A DNA stretch of 11,409 bases from the NCBI GenBank assembly GCA_003446295.1, contig DMBB01000036.1:1-11409 (forward strand), given 5' to 3'. The notes under the pieces are model-generated. The model worked only from the letters and a program-made list of their open reading frames with translations, was not told where the DNA came from and did not search any database. This DNA is from Erysipelotrichaceae bacterium (GTDB lineage Bacteria; Bacillota_I; Bacilli_A; Erysipelotrichales; Erysipelotrichaceae). Position 1 is the stretch's first letter. Every line of letters begins with the position of its first letter. Below, one piece after another: positions 1 to 6,907 of this stretch. Position numbers and translations under genes: made by a program.

Positions 1-854
1 CCGCCGACACCTGTCTGATAGGAGAATCCTTCTTTGAAGTAAGGAGTCTCAACAACGAAGTCTGTGCAGTACTTCGCCATCAGGAGTTTTCTCTGGTCAG
101 TTGTAGGTTTTGCTGCACCAGTAGCGATCTTCTTCGGATCACCGATCTCGTCAACGACAACGACATAGTCAACATATGTCTGTGTGATCTGTGCAGGCAG
201 GTTCGGGAACGGAACCAGTGTATCTGTGATCGCGACTACCTTGTCAGCGAACATTGCGTCTACTGCAGAGTAGGAAAGAACGCCGCAGTTTGCCTTGCCG
301 CCTGTAGCAGCCAGGTTGCCGTATTCATCAGCTGTAGGAGCACCGATGAAGGAAATATCAACATGAGCTTCGCCGGATTCGATCGCTCTGACACGACCGC
401 CATGGCTTCTCATGATTGCGAGACCCTTCAGTTTTCCTTCAGAGATCGCCTGTCCGATCGATCCGCGGACACCGGAAGACTCGATGTTCGTGATCGTGCC
501 GTCTTCGATCATCGGCAGGATCGGATCGTTCTGAGCACCCAGAGAGGAAGCGCACAATGTGATATCCTTGATACCCATCTTATGAACTTCTTCCATGACC
601 AGATTCAGAACCTTATCGCCGTTTCTGAAGTGGTGGTGGAAACCCAGTCTCATTCCGTCTTTAATGCCGCACTTTACAAGTACATCATGAATGCTGTCGA
701 CCAGTTTGGAGCCGTCTGAATTGATGACAACTCTTGTGATCGGACCGTCTTTCTTGAATTCTGTTCCGTCAAAATGATGCGTTCCCCTGTAGACATCTTT
801 TCCTGTCAGTTTCAGGATCTCATCAGGGATTTCTCTTCCGACTGCGTTTTTCAT
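1..854 (-). CDS. citF: citrate lyase alpha subunit (citrate:acetyl-ACP transferase), N-terminal 284 residues
   Basis: CitF swaps citrate for the acetyl group on the acyl carrier protein CitD, giving citryl-ACP and acetate, in the cytoplasmic citrate lyase complex. The visible part has the family's landmarks in order: GFHHHFRNGDKV (about 71-82), SSLGAQNDPI (103-112), SSGVRGSIG (126-134), RSHGGRV (149-155) and FIGAPTADEYGN (169-180). All align by eye with enterobacterial CitF. The usual length is about 510 residues, so a little over half is present and the gene runs off the left edge. The ATG overlaps the citE stop by one base (TAATG), with a GAGGGGG ribosome binding site inside the citE end, so translation is probably coupled to citE. 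It is the last visible gene of citDEF; anything downstream, such as citG, lies outside the window. Confidence 0.95.
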   Translation of the reverse strand, partial: MKNAVGREIPDEILKLTGKDVYRGTHHFDGTEFKKDGPITRVVINSDGSKLVDSIHDVLVKCGIKDGMRLGFHHHFRNGDKVLNLVMEEVHKMGIKDITLCASSLGAQNDPILPMIEDGTITNIESSGVRGSIGQAISEGKLKGLAIMRSHGGRVRAIESGEAHVDISFIGAPTADEYGNLAATGGKANCGVLSYSAVDAMFADKVVAITDTLVPFPNLPAQITQTYVDYVVVVDEIGDPKKIATGAAKPTTDQRKLLMAKYCTDFVVETPYFKEGFSYQTGVG

Positions 855-1759
855 TATAAATCCCCCTCGTATACACCGGCAGCTTTTGCCATCTTAATGG
901 TTCTCTGTGCACCGTCATAGAATGCGATGTCGATCATCTTGCCATCAACAGTAAATACGCCGATGCCCTGTGCTTTCTTGGTATCGATCTCACGGATGAC
1001 CTTTTCCGCAAAGATGATATCCTTCTTGGCAGGTGTGAAGATCTCGTGAACGATGTCGATCTGACGAGGATTGATGCATGACTTTCCGTCAAATCCCATA
1101 TCATGGATCATCTGGACATCTCTGCGGAAGCCGTCCATATCATCCAGGTTTGTCCATACTGTATCGAAGCACTGAACACCTGCTGCTCTTGCGGCGATGA
1201 TCATCTGCTGTCTGCCGCCCATCAGCTCAATGCCTGTACCTGTGATCTTTGTCTGGAGGTCCTTGGTATAGTCGCCGCCGGACAGAGCGATACCGATCAT
1301 TCTGGGTGAAGATGTGCAGACTTCATATGCATTCATAACACCCTTTGCACTTTCCAGTGCAGCCATGATCAGAACGGAGCCTGCTTCTTTGCCGAATTCT
1401 TTTTCAGCCTTTGCGATCTCAGCTTCAACTTCCTGTACCATTTCCTTGGTTTCGCACTTCGGAATACGGATCAGTTCTGTATCTGCCGCAACGACGCAGC
1501 GGATATCTTCTTTCCAAAGATCGGTGTCCAGACCGTTGATACGGACAACTCTTTCCGCACCGCGGTAGTCGATCGTTGTCAATGCATGGTAAAGCGAGAA
1601 TCTTGCTGTGTCCTTTGCAGTTACAGCAACAGCATCTTCCAGGTCAAACATCAGTGAATCCGCTTTATAGATATACGGATCCTTGATCAGTGACGGTTTC
1701 TGACCGTTCAGGAACATCATCGAACGGCGAAGTCTCTTCTTTTTCTGTTCGTTAATCAT
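854..1759 (-). CDS. citE: citrate lyase beta subunit (citryl-ACP lyase)
   Basis: CitE cleaves citryl-ACP to oxaloacetate and acetyl-ACP. The 301-residue protein has normal family length and a TIM-barrel CitE/HpcH pattern: MFDLEDAV (37-44), RINGLDT (73-79), AALESAKG (133-140) and GFDGKSCINPRQID (222-235). By analogy with characterised CitE-like proteins, the metal ligands should be E136 and D163, and both are present. The usual GAEDY motif around the second ligand reads SGGDY here, so the residue before the Asp is Gly instead of Glu. I chose the ATG at 1759 because it overlaps the citD stop (ATGA) and lies 7 bases after GGGGAGGAG; an in-frame TTG at 1777 would add six residues but lies upstream of that ribosome binding site. 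It is coupled at both ends, to citD and citF. Confidence 0.95.
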   Translation of the reverse strand: MINEQKKKRLRRSMMFLNGQKPSLIKDPYIYKADSLMFDLEDAVAVTAKDTARFSLYHALTTIDYRGAERVVRINGLDTDLWKEDIRCVVAADTELIRIPKCETKEMVQEVEAEIAKAEKEFGKEAGSVLIMAALESAKGVMNAYEVCTSSPRMIGIALSGGDYTKDLQTKITGTGIELMGGRQQMIIAARAAGVQCFDTVWTNLDDMDGFRRDVQMIHDMGFDGKSCINPRQIDIVHEIFTPAKKDIIFAEKVIREIDTKKAQGIGVFTVDGKMIDIAFYDGAQRTIKMAKAAGVYEGDL

Positions 1760-2055
1760 TTGATGGCTCCTCCCCAAGGCAGGTTGTCATACTGATCGAC
1801 CGAGCGGAATACTGCTCCTTCAATTCTTGCTTTGATCGTGCAGTCCAGAGCACCTTTGTCCACGATAGAAATCTTGACATTGTCGATTCCGAGATTATTC
1901 AGCGTCTCGAATGTCACCTTGCGGATCTGGTTTCCGAACTGGTGAATTACAGTACTGTCGAGAGAAAAGTCTACTTTTCCTTCTCCGGGTTCGACAGTGA
2001 CCAGGCAGTCACTCGATTCAAGAGTGCCTGCCACTGCAGGTTTTTTGATCTCCAT
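1756..2055 (-). CDS. citD: citrate lyase gamma subunit (acyl carrier protein)
   Basis: CitD carries the 2'-(5''-triphosphoribosyl)-3'-dephospho-CoA arm to which acetyl and citryl groups are attached. At 99 residues it has family length. The N-terminus, MEIKKPAVAGTLESSD, contains the conserved GTLES segment, whose serine (S14) is the expected attachment site. The later blocks HQFGNQIRKV (38-47) and DKGALDCTIKARIE (66-79) also match enterobacterial CitD. The start follows an AAAGGGG ribosome binding site. It is the first gene of the citDEF operon and overlaps citE by four bases. The prosthetic group would be attached by the CitX encoded at 3968-4495, and the arm acetylated by the CitC encoded at 2920-3960. 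Confidence 0.95.
   Translation of the reverse strand: MEIKKPAVAGTLESSDCLVTVEPGEGKVDFSLDSTVIHQFGNQIRKVTFETLNNLGIDNVKISIVDKGALDCTIKARIEGAVFRSVDQYDNLPWGGAIK
1767..1775 (-). promoter_or_regulatory. ribosome binding site of citE
   Basis: GGGGAGGAG on the minus strand lies inside the last codons of citD, seven bases before the ATG at 1759. It decides the citE start: the alternative TTG codon at 1777 lies upstream of this site and has no comparable purine run before it. Confidence 0.8.
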
Positions 2056-2111
2056 AATTCCCCTTTCCTAATATTTAAGGTTGCTTCAGCATACTAATAA
2101 GTGCTGTATTT

Positions 2112-2117
2112 ATTATA
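2112..2117 (-). promoter_or_regulatory. candidate -10 of the citDEF promoter (no -35 visible)
   Basis: TATAAT on the minus strand would start transcription near 2105 and give a leader of about 50 bases before citD. At 16, 17 or 18 bases upstream the hexamers match TTGACA at only one or two positions. The promoter therefore looks weak by itself and probably depends on an activator. The leader can form a CAGCA/TGCTG hairpin (2087-2091 with 2102-2106) right after the start site. Confidence 0.5.
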
Positions 2118-2139
2118 TCGTATAAAATCTGAAACATCT

Positions 2140-2151
2140 CACGTGCAAGTG
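2140..2151. promoter_or_regulatory. dyad centred near -40 of the citDEF promoter, possible regulator site
   Basis: CACGTGCAAGTG is an imperfect palindrome (five of six positions symmetric, TGCA at the centre). It covers the place where the missing -35 of the citDEF promoter would be, with its centre about 40 bases upstream of the predicted start. That is the usual place for an activator touching sigma. A second dyad, TTTTC-CGCGT-GAAAA (2154-2168), and an A-run/T-run block (2165-2179) follow upstream. The regulator is unknown, and no regulator gene is in the window. Confidence 0.3.
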
Positions 2152-2198
2152 GCTTTTCCGCGTGAAAAAAAACTTTTTTACTCTTTTCTTTCTTGTTT

Positions 2199-2232
2199 CA
2201 TAAAATGCCTCTATAAGGCCTATAGAGACATT
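2199..2232 (-). terminator. intrinsic terminator of the LOG-family gene
   Basis: Arms 2204-2215 and 2221-2232 are complementary over 12 bases around a five-base loop (GGCCU in the minus-strand RNA). The one imperfect position is a U-G wobble in minus-strand RNA but a C-A mismatch on the plus strand. A short U-run (TTTTAT) follows on the minus strand. The hairpin lies about 50 bases after the LOG stop codon and upstream of the citDEF promoter, so it should insulate citD from LOG transcription. Confidence 0.7.
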
Positions 2233-2283
2233 AATATCAAACCCGTTATTTTGAGGAAAAGCGTATTTTTTTAGACATTTCGT

Positions 2284-2826
2284 TTATTTCGCACACCGCT
2301 CCAGAAGCAGGCTGATCTCTTCGATACTGTCCGCAAAATGTATCCTTTGGTATGTGGTTTCCCTGAGAAATCCTTCGTTCAGCATGTGCTGAAGCAGTGC
2401 CTTCATCGGGTCATAATAATGGTTCACATTGAAGAAAATGCAGGGACATTTCGTATGATTCAGATTATGAAGCGACATGATCTCAGATATTTCTTCCAGT
2501 GTGCCGATCCCGCCCGGATAGGCAATGAATGCGTCTGAAAGTTCGATCATCCTTGCTTTGCGCTCTGCCATGTCTTTGGTGACGATCAGTTCCGTCAGGC
2601 TGCTGTGCTGAACTTCCGCATCGATAAAAAACTTCGGTTCAACGCCTATGACATGTCCGTTCTTTGACAGCGCACCATCAGCACACAGACCCATCAGGCC
2701 CATATGTGATCCTCCGTAAACCAATGTATGTCCGTTTGAAGCGATCCATTCCCCCAGTTTATAAACTTCTTTTCCGTATACAGGATCATTCCCGGAACTG
2801 GAACCAAGATATACAGCAATATTCAT
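2284..2826 (-). CDS. LOG-family nucleotide 5'-monophosphate phosphoribohydrolase (TIGR00730 type)
   Basis: This family of cytoplasmic Rossmann-like enzymes releases the free base from nucleoside 5'-monophosphates (cytokinin riboside monophosphates in plants; in bacteria often other purine nucleotides). The 180-residue length is typical. The N-terminus (IAVYLGSSSGNDP, 3-15) and LVYGGSHMGLMG (35-46) form the nucleotide-binding start of the fold. The diagnostic catalytic motif PGGIGTLEE is at 104-112, and ERKARM is at 88-93, where the family normally has a conserved Arg-Lys pair. The start has a GGAGGGG ribosome binding site. The gene is divergent from citC and sits between the two halves of the citrate lyase gene set, but it has its own terminator. 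Nothing in the sequence ties it functionally to citrate, and its substrate cannot be told from here. Confidence 0.88.
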   Translation of the reverse strand: MNIAVYLGSSSGNDPVYGKEVYKLGEWIASNGHTLVYGGSHMGLMGLCADGALSKNGHVIGVEPKFFIDAEVQHSSLTELIVTKDMAERKARMIELSDAFIAYPGGIGTLEEISEIMSLHNLNHTKCPCIFFNVNHYYDPMKALLQHMLNEGFLRETTYQRIHFADSIEEISLLLERCAK

Positions 2827-2887
2827 ATGCCCCTCCGTTATTCTTTTCTATGATACACGATGCCTCCCGTCTTTCATCTGAACAATG

Positions 2888-2896
2888 TGTTATGAT
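2888..2896 (+). promoter_or_regulatory. candidate extended -10 promoter of citC-citX-yihY
   Basis: TGTTATGAT contains a TGn extension directly before a TATGAT -10. Transcription would start near 2903, leaving a very short leader that holds the ribosome binding site GAGGAGG (2906-2912). No good -35 is seen 15-18 bases upstream. The LOG gene starts on the opposite strand 93 bases before the citC ATG, so both promoters share this short region. Confidence 0.45.
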
Positions 2897-2905
2897 TGAA
2901 AAAAC

Positions 2906-2912
2906 GAGGAGG
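2906..2912 (+). promoter_or_regulatory. ribosome binding site of citC
   Basis: GAGGAGG lies seven bases before the ATG at 2920. It decides the start: a longer reading frame from a TTG at 2896 would contain this site inside the coding sequence and would overlap the likely -10 element. Confidence 0.85.
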
Positions 2913-2919
2913 ATCTTTT

Positions 2920-3960
2920 ATGTCCGACTATTCCATATCCCAGATCTATGAGCGCGATTCCCGGGCAAACAGGCAGATCGACCGTCTGCTGGAGCAGGAA
3001 GGGATCCGCAGGGATCCCAACCTGGATTATACGTGCGGGATGTATGATGATGAGATGAATATTATCGCCACAGGCAGCTGTTTCGGCAATACACTGCGCT
3101 GTATGGCTGTCGATCATAATCATCAGGGTGAAGGTCTCATGAACGAGATCGTCACGCATCTGATCGAAAAACAGTATGAGCGGGGAAACATTCACCTGTT
3201 CTTATATACAAAATGCAGTTCTGCCAGATTCTTCTCCTCCCTTGGTTTCTTTGAGATCGCAAGAATACCTGATCAGGTCGTATTCATGGAAAACAAGCGG
3301 AACGGTTTTGATCAGTGGCTTTCATCACTGGAATGCAGAGAAGGCCAAAAGACCGGTGCCATTGTCATGAACGCAAACCCGTTTACCCTTGGTCATCAGT
3401 ATCTGGCCGAATACGCAGCCGCACAATGTGATGTACTGCACATCTTCATGGTCAGTGAAGACAAAAGTATCTTTCCATATAGTATAAGGAAGAAACTGAT
3501 CAAAGAAGGTACCGCCCATCTGGATCATATCATCTATCACGACAGCGGCCCGTATATCATATCCTCAGCGACGTTCCCGAGTTATTTCCAGAAGGATGAA
3601 GCATCCGTGATCAACAGTCATGCCATGCTTGATCTGACGATCTTCACACGGATCGCTGAAAAACTGGGGATTCAGAAACGATTTGTCGGAGAGGAACCGA
3701 CATCCCAGGTCACCGGCATCTACAACAGCATCATGTCTTCCCTGCTTCCGGAACATGGCATTGCATGTGAGATCGTTCCGAGAAAGGCTGACGGAGACAT
3801 GATCATCAGTGCATCGACCGTACGTCAGGCGATTCATGACGGAGATCAGGAGATCCTGAAACGCAGTCTTCCTGTTACTACATTGAACTGGCTGAACAGC
3901 GAGGAAGCGATCCCTGTCATTGCGAAGATCAGAAACGAAACGGATCTGATCCATTACTGA
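2920..3960 (+). CDS. citC: [citrate (pro-3S)-lyase] ligase
   Basis: CitC uses ATP and acetate to acetylate the prosthetic group of CitD, switching citrate lyase on. The 346-residue protein has the family's two parts. The first is an N-terminal GNAT-like region with AVDHNHQGEGLMNEIV (63-78), where QGEG matches the acetyl-CoA loop pattern. The second is a C-terminal nucleotidyltransferase domain with NANPFTLGHQYL (151-162), containing the TxGH form of the HxGH ATP site, and ISASTVR (296-302), the second nucleotide motif. It begins a plus-strand operon: citX follows after seven bases, with its ribosome binding site overlapping the citC stop codon. In most known clusters citC is on the same strand as citDEF; here it is on the opposite strand. 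Confidence 0.95.
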   Translation: MSDYSISQIYERDSRANRQIDRLLEQEGIRRDPNLDYTCGMYDDEMNIIATGSCFGNTLRCMAVDHNHQGEGLMNEIVTHLIEKQYERGNIHLFLYTKCSSARFFSSLGFFEIARIPDQVVFMENKRNGFDQWLSSLECREGQKTGAIVMNANPFTLGHQYLAEYAAAQCDVLHIFMVSEDKSIFPYSIRKKLIKEGTAHLDHIIYHDSGPYIISSATFPSYFQKDEASVINSHAMLDLTIFTRIAEKLGIQKRFVGEEPTSQVTGIYNSIMSSLLPEHGIACEIVPRKADGDMIISASTVRQAIHDGDQEILKRSLPVTTLNWLNSEEAIPVIAKIRNETDLIHY

Positions 3961-3967
3961 GGTCTTT

Positions 3968-4495
3968 ATGAACGGTACAGAAATCGATCTTGAAGAAATG
4001 CTGGTCTTCCGTGAAAAACGTGTTTCTCTCCAGCAAAAGCTGATCAAGGACAGTCAGACACCGGTGATCTCATTCTCAATGAATATTCCGGGGCCAGTCA
4101 AAACCAACAAACATATTCGCAAAGCATTCGATCTGGGCAAAAAAGAGCTGTTTGAAAAGCTCGGGCAGGCGCACCTGCAGACCGGGCACGCAGTGGAAAT
4201 ACACGAAAACTGCGGTGATGAACTGCTTGTCTCTGTCTGCGGATCCGCCGAGGAGATCAAGGACATCACAGTCCGGATCGAGGAAAACAATCCGCTCGGG
4301 CGTCTGTATGATATGGATGTGATCAATACCGACGGCACCAAACTTTCCAGACCTGTATACAGAAAATGCCTGATCTGCGGGAAGCAGGCACAGGAATGCG
4401 CCAGGTCGAGAACCCATACTGTCAAAGAACTGCAGGACGCTGTTGATGATCTGCTGCTGAAACATCTGCCGCATCCTGCAGGACAATCGAGGTAA
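3968..4495 (+). CDS. citX: apo-citrate lyase phosphoribosyl-dephospho-CoA transferase
   Basis: CitX moves the prosthetic group from triphosphoribosyl-dephospho-CoA onto the serine of CitD. The 175-residue protein has the normal size of a stand-alone CitX, not a CitX-CitG fusion. The typical features are present: RLYDMDVIN (112-120), a KLSR segment (125-128), and the C-terminal cysteine/arginine signature RKCLICGKQAQECARSRTH (132-150), all close to enterobacterial CitX. The start is an ATG seven bases after the citC stop, with TGAGG as ribosome binding site, so it should be translated from the citC message. Its substrate is made by CitG, whose gene is not in this window. Confidence 0.93.
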   Translation: MNGTEIDLEEMLVFREKRVSLQQKLIKDSQTPVISFSMNIPGPVKTNKHIRKAFDLGKKELFEKLGQAHLQTGHAVEIHENCGDELLVSVCGSAEEIKDITVRIEENNPLGRLYDMDVINTDGTKLSRPVYRKCLICGKQAQECARSRTHTVKELQDAVDDLLLKHLPHPAGQSR

Positions 4496-4500
4496 CTGAA

Positions 4501-5337
4501 ATGAATAAAGATAAACTGATCGCCCTGGTCAAAAAAGTACTGAAGATATCATCCGACCAGGATCTCGCGGTATATGCAGGCAATGCTACCTTATATATTA
4601 TGATGTCGGTCATACCGATGCTGATGGTGGTGATCGCTGCAGTCTCTGTCATGCCGTGGTTCACATCTGCGGATTTCCGGAATCTGCTGTTTGAATATCT
4701 GCCTGATATTCCGGAAATACAGAATCTGATATCGAATATCATCACCAATCTGAACGGACAGTCCTCCTCATTCGTGGCATCCCTGTCCGCATTGACATCG
4801 ATCTGGTCTGCCAGCAGCGGCATCTCTGCGATCCAGAAGGGATTGAAGAAAATGTACCGTGTTCCTTCATTCGGCATAAAGGATAAGGTACTGGCTGTGA
4901 TCTATACGTTCCTGTTTGCTGTGCAGCTGCTTTCGCTCCTGCTGTTCCAGGTGCTCGGCTCATCGATCAAAGAGATCATGTCTTCATTCTCATCCGATTT
5001 CTTTCTGTTCAGGTATGTCGGAACGATCAGCAATGTGATCAATTCAAGCAGTGCCATGACGATCATTATTTCACTGATCGTATTATTGCTGACATATACC
5101 TATCTGCCCGGCGGCAGACGCTCCATGAAGAGCCAGTTCCCCGGTGCACTTCTGACTTCCGTCATATGGGCGGTATTCTCACTGCTCTTCTCATTCTTCA
5201 TTCCCCGCTTCTGGAAAGCTTCTTCCCTTTACGGATCTCTGGCATCAGTATTCCTTGTCGCCATGTGGCTGCGGACGATGCTGACGATCCTGTTCTACGG
5301 TGCAGCACTCAACACTGTTCTGGAAGAAGAGAAATAA
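4501..5337 (+). CDS. YihY/BrkB-family inner membrane protein
   Basis: This is a 278-residue polytopic membrane protein of the YihY/virulence factor BrkB family, whose molecular function is not established (older RNase BN labels are not reliable). About six hydrophobic segments can be seen: near 30-50, 91-110, 130-153, 184-202, 213-234 and 246-271. The family-like stretch SIWSASSGISAIQKGLKKMY (100-119) follows the second segment, and LYGSLASVFLVAMWL (243-257) is in the last. The ATG is five bases after the citX stop, with CGAGGT as a modest ribosome binding site, so it is the last gene of the citC-citX operon. A terminator follows 26 bases after the stop. A role in citrate metabolism is suggested only by this position. 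Confidence 0.85.
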   Translation: MNKDKLIALVKKVLKISSDQDLAVYAGNATLYIMMSVIPMLMVVIAAVSVMPWFTSADFRNLLFEYLPDIPEIQNLISNIITNLNGQSSSFVASLSALTSIWSASSGISAIQKGLKKMYRVPSFGIKDKVLAVIYTFLFAVQLLSLLLFQVLGSSIKEIMSSFSSDFFLFRYVGTISNVINSSSAMTIIISLIVLLLTYTYLPGGRRSMKSQFPGALLTSVIWAVFSLLFSFFIPRFWKASSLYGSLASVFLVAMWLRTMLTILFYGAALNTVLEEEK

Positions 5338-5362
5338 TCACTGCATTCACAGCATAACTTAA

Positions 5363-5397
5363 AAAACCAGGATACCTTCTGCAGATATCCTGGTTTT
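5363..5397. terminator. bidirectional terminator between yihY and the citrate transporter gene
   Basis: AAAACCAGGATA (5363-5374) and TATCCTGGTTTT (5386-5397) are perfect 12-base inverted repeats around an 11-base loop. A-runs and T-runs flank the stem on each strand (six A before, four T after), so the hairpin can stop transcription from both converging genes. Confidence 0.88.
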
Positions 5398-5427
5398 CAT
5401 TCAGCTGTATTTGATTGTTATCGTTGA

Positions 5428-6801
5428 TCAGAACGGCATGATACCGAGGATGATCGCGAAGATCATACAGAGAATTGAGAAGCCCCATACATAGAAGAAG
5501 CTTGCCTTGATGTGATCCTTGATGTCTACGTTTGCAAGACCTACGCCAAGCAGTGTAGCAGGAACCATCGGTGAAATGAATGTTGCACAGTTACGGCATA
5601 CAACCATTGCTACAGCGATAGGAAGTGCTTCGATACCGAATCCCTGACCGATACCGATCATGACCGGCAGCATTCCGTAGAAGTAGCTGTCTGTATCGAA
5701 GGCAAGAGCCAGCGGAACAGAAAGGATACCGATAACAAGCGGCAGATGTCTGCCGAGTGCAGCAGGAAGAACCATCTTGATCAGGTTGGACATGCATGTA
5801 ACAACACTTGCGATTGCAACGTCGTCAACAGTTACGCTCTTGACCAGGATACCCATCAGGACTGCAGCTGCCATCAGTGTTGAGCACATTGTCAGAGCAG
5901 GACCTGCATGGAGGTTGATAATCTTCTTCTGGAGTTTAGCTCCGGGATAGTTGACCAGCAATGCTACTACAACGCCGCACATGAACGGAACATAACTCGG
6001 GAATACGTCCCAGATCAGCATAGCGATAACAGCGATCGTCAGCAGAACATTGAAGATGAACAGATGCGGACGTGCCAGTGCAGGATCATTGCCCTGTACT
6101 TCAGCTTCTTCGTCTTCAGTTTCTTCATCTCCGCCTTCCATAGCAAGCTTGCCATTCAGGCCGGCACCTCTTGCCTTTTCCTGAACGCCTGCCAGGAATG
6201 CATGAGCCAGTGAGAGAATGATACCGAAGATCTGGATCGGCAGCAATGTGTTCCACAGTTTGCCGGCTTCCATACCAAGTACGGATGCAGCTCTCATTGT
6301 CGGACCTGCCCAAGGCATCAGGTTCAGGACGCCCATGGCAAGAACGGCAATTCTCAGCATTGTTGTCGGACGCATATGCATCTTCTTGTAAACAGGCAGC
6401 ATAGCCGGTACAACGATACAGAATGTTGATGCGCCGCCGCCATCGAGATGACCGATCAGTGCAATGACAGCTGTCATAAGGCAGACGCCGATCACGCTGT
6501 CGCCGACGAGTCCCATCAGTTTGCCGATGATGACATCAAACATACCTGCATCTGTCATGATTCCGAAGTACAGGACTGAGAACACGAACAGTGCAGCTGT
6601 AGGTCCTGTGCTGCTGAAACCTGCTTTGATCAGAGCAGCGATATTGTCGAATGAATAGTATCCGCCAATGACAAGGATCAATGCCAGGATTGACGGAAAG
6701 AGAATAAATGCGATGCTCGGAAGCGTCAAACTCTTGAACAGAGTTACGACGATGGCGATGATGCACAGGAAACCCAGTACACCAACTAATACTTCACTCA
6801 T
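5428..6801 (-). CDS. CitMHS-family metal-citrate:proton symporter
   Basis: CitMHS transporters import citrate as a complex with a divalent metal together with protons; Bacillus subtilis CitM (Mg-citrate) and CitH (Ca-citrate) are the models. The protein has 457 residues with many hydrophobic helices. Family blocks are LYFGIMTDAGMFD (77-89), GHLDGGGAST (117-126), MPWAGPTMRAAS (162-173) and, near the end, ISPMVPATLLGVGLANVDIKDH (about 409-430, conserved part ISPMVPATLLG). An acidic cytosolic-type loop, with 10 Asp or Glu in residues 222-234, separates the two halves. The ATG follows AAAAGGGGG. Metal preference cannot be read from the sequence. The gene is transcribed alone from its own leader and converges with yihY. 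Beside the citrate lyase genes it is the obvious citrate supplier. Confidence 0.9.
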   Translation of the reverse strand: MSEVLVGVLGFLCIIAIVVTLFKSLTLPSIAFILFPSILALILVIGGYYSFDNIAALIKAGFSSTGPTAALFVFSVLYFGIMTDAGMFDVIIGKLMGLVGDSVIGVCLMTAVIALIGHLDGGGASTFCIVVPAMLPVYKKMHMRPTTMLRIAVLAMGVLNLMPWAGPTMRAASVLGMEAGKLWNTLLPIQIFGIILSLAHAFLAGVQEKARGAGLNGKLAMEGGDEETEDEEAEVQGNDPALARPHLFIFNVLLTIAVIAMLIWDVFPSYVPFMCGVVVALLVNYPGAKLQKKIINLHAGPALTMCSTLMAAAVLMGILVKSVTVDDVAIASVVTCMSNLIKMVLPAALGRHLPLVIGILSVPLALAFDTDSYFYGMLPVMIGIGQGFGIEALPIAVAMVVCRNCATFISPMVPATLLGVGLANVDIKDHIKASFFYVWGFSILCMIFAIILGIMPF

Positions 6802-6826
6802 AAACAGCCCCCTTTTGCCATTTAAT

Positions 6827-6843
6827 ACAGACTTTCAGTCTGT
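6827..6843 (-). promoter_or_regulatory. small perfect hairpin in the transporter leader
   Basis: ACAGACT and AGTCTGT are perfect seven-base arms around a three-base loop (GAA in the minus-strand RNA). The hairpin ends about ten bases before the AAAAGGGGG ribosome binding site of the CitMHS gene. It is not followed by a U-run, so it is not a terminator. It may affect translation, protect the message, or be a DNA operator. Confidence 0.45.
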
Positions 6844-6851
6844 GTGACCTG

Positions 6852-6894
6852 CTAAATGAAAAGATCATTCCCGATTATGATGCATATCATTTAG
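6852..6894 (-). promoter_or_regulatory. nested inverted repeats at the start of the transporter leader
   Basis: CTAAATGA (6852-6859) and TCATTTAG (6887-6894) are perfect eight-base arms. Between them, ATCAT (6864-6868) and ATGAT (6877-6881) form a smaller inner stem. In the RNA this would be a two-part hairpin beginning about seven bases after the predicted start of transcription. As DNA, it could be an operator just downstream of the promoter. No known riboswitch class is recognised. Confidence 0.35.
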
Positions 6895-6907
6895 TGCAGA
6901 TACTGTT

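Noticed and set aside
363..719. 118-codon open frame on the plus strand opposite citF
   Set aside because: CitF on the minus strand is unmistakable here, and the opposite frame has no start signal.
1757..1777. TTG at 1777 as the citE start
   Set aside because: It lies upstream of the strong ribosome binding site at 1767-1775; the ATG at 1759 has correct spacing and the usual ATGA overlap with citD.
2154..2168. TTTTC-CGCGT-GAAAA as a CcpA (cre) site
   Set aside because: The half-sites are in the opposite order to the cre consensus (TGAAA...TTTCA), so only an unassigned dyad can be claimed.
2896..2922. TTG at 2896 as the citC start
   Set aside because: The ribosome binding site GAGGAGG would be inside the gene; the ATG at 2920 is correctly spaced from it.
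3565..4047. 160-codon open frame on the minus strand opposite citC and citX
   Set aside because: It is the reverse shadow of two clearly identified genes, with no ribosome binding site or recognisable domain.
4422..4877. 151-codon open frame on the minus strand opposite citX and yihY
   Set aside because: It lies opposite clear coding sequence and has no family features.
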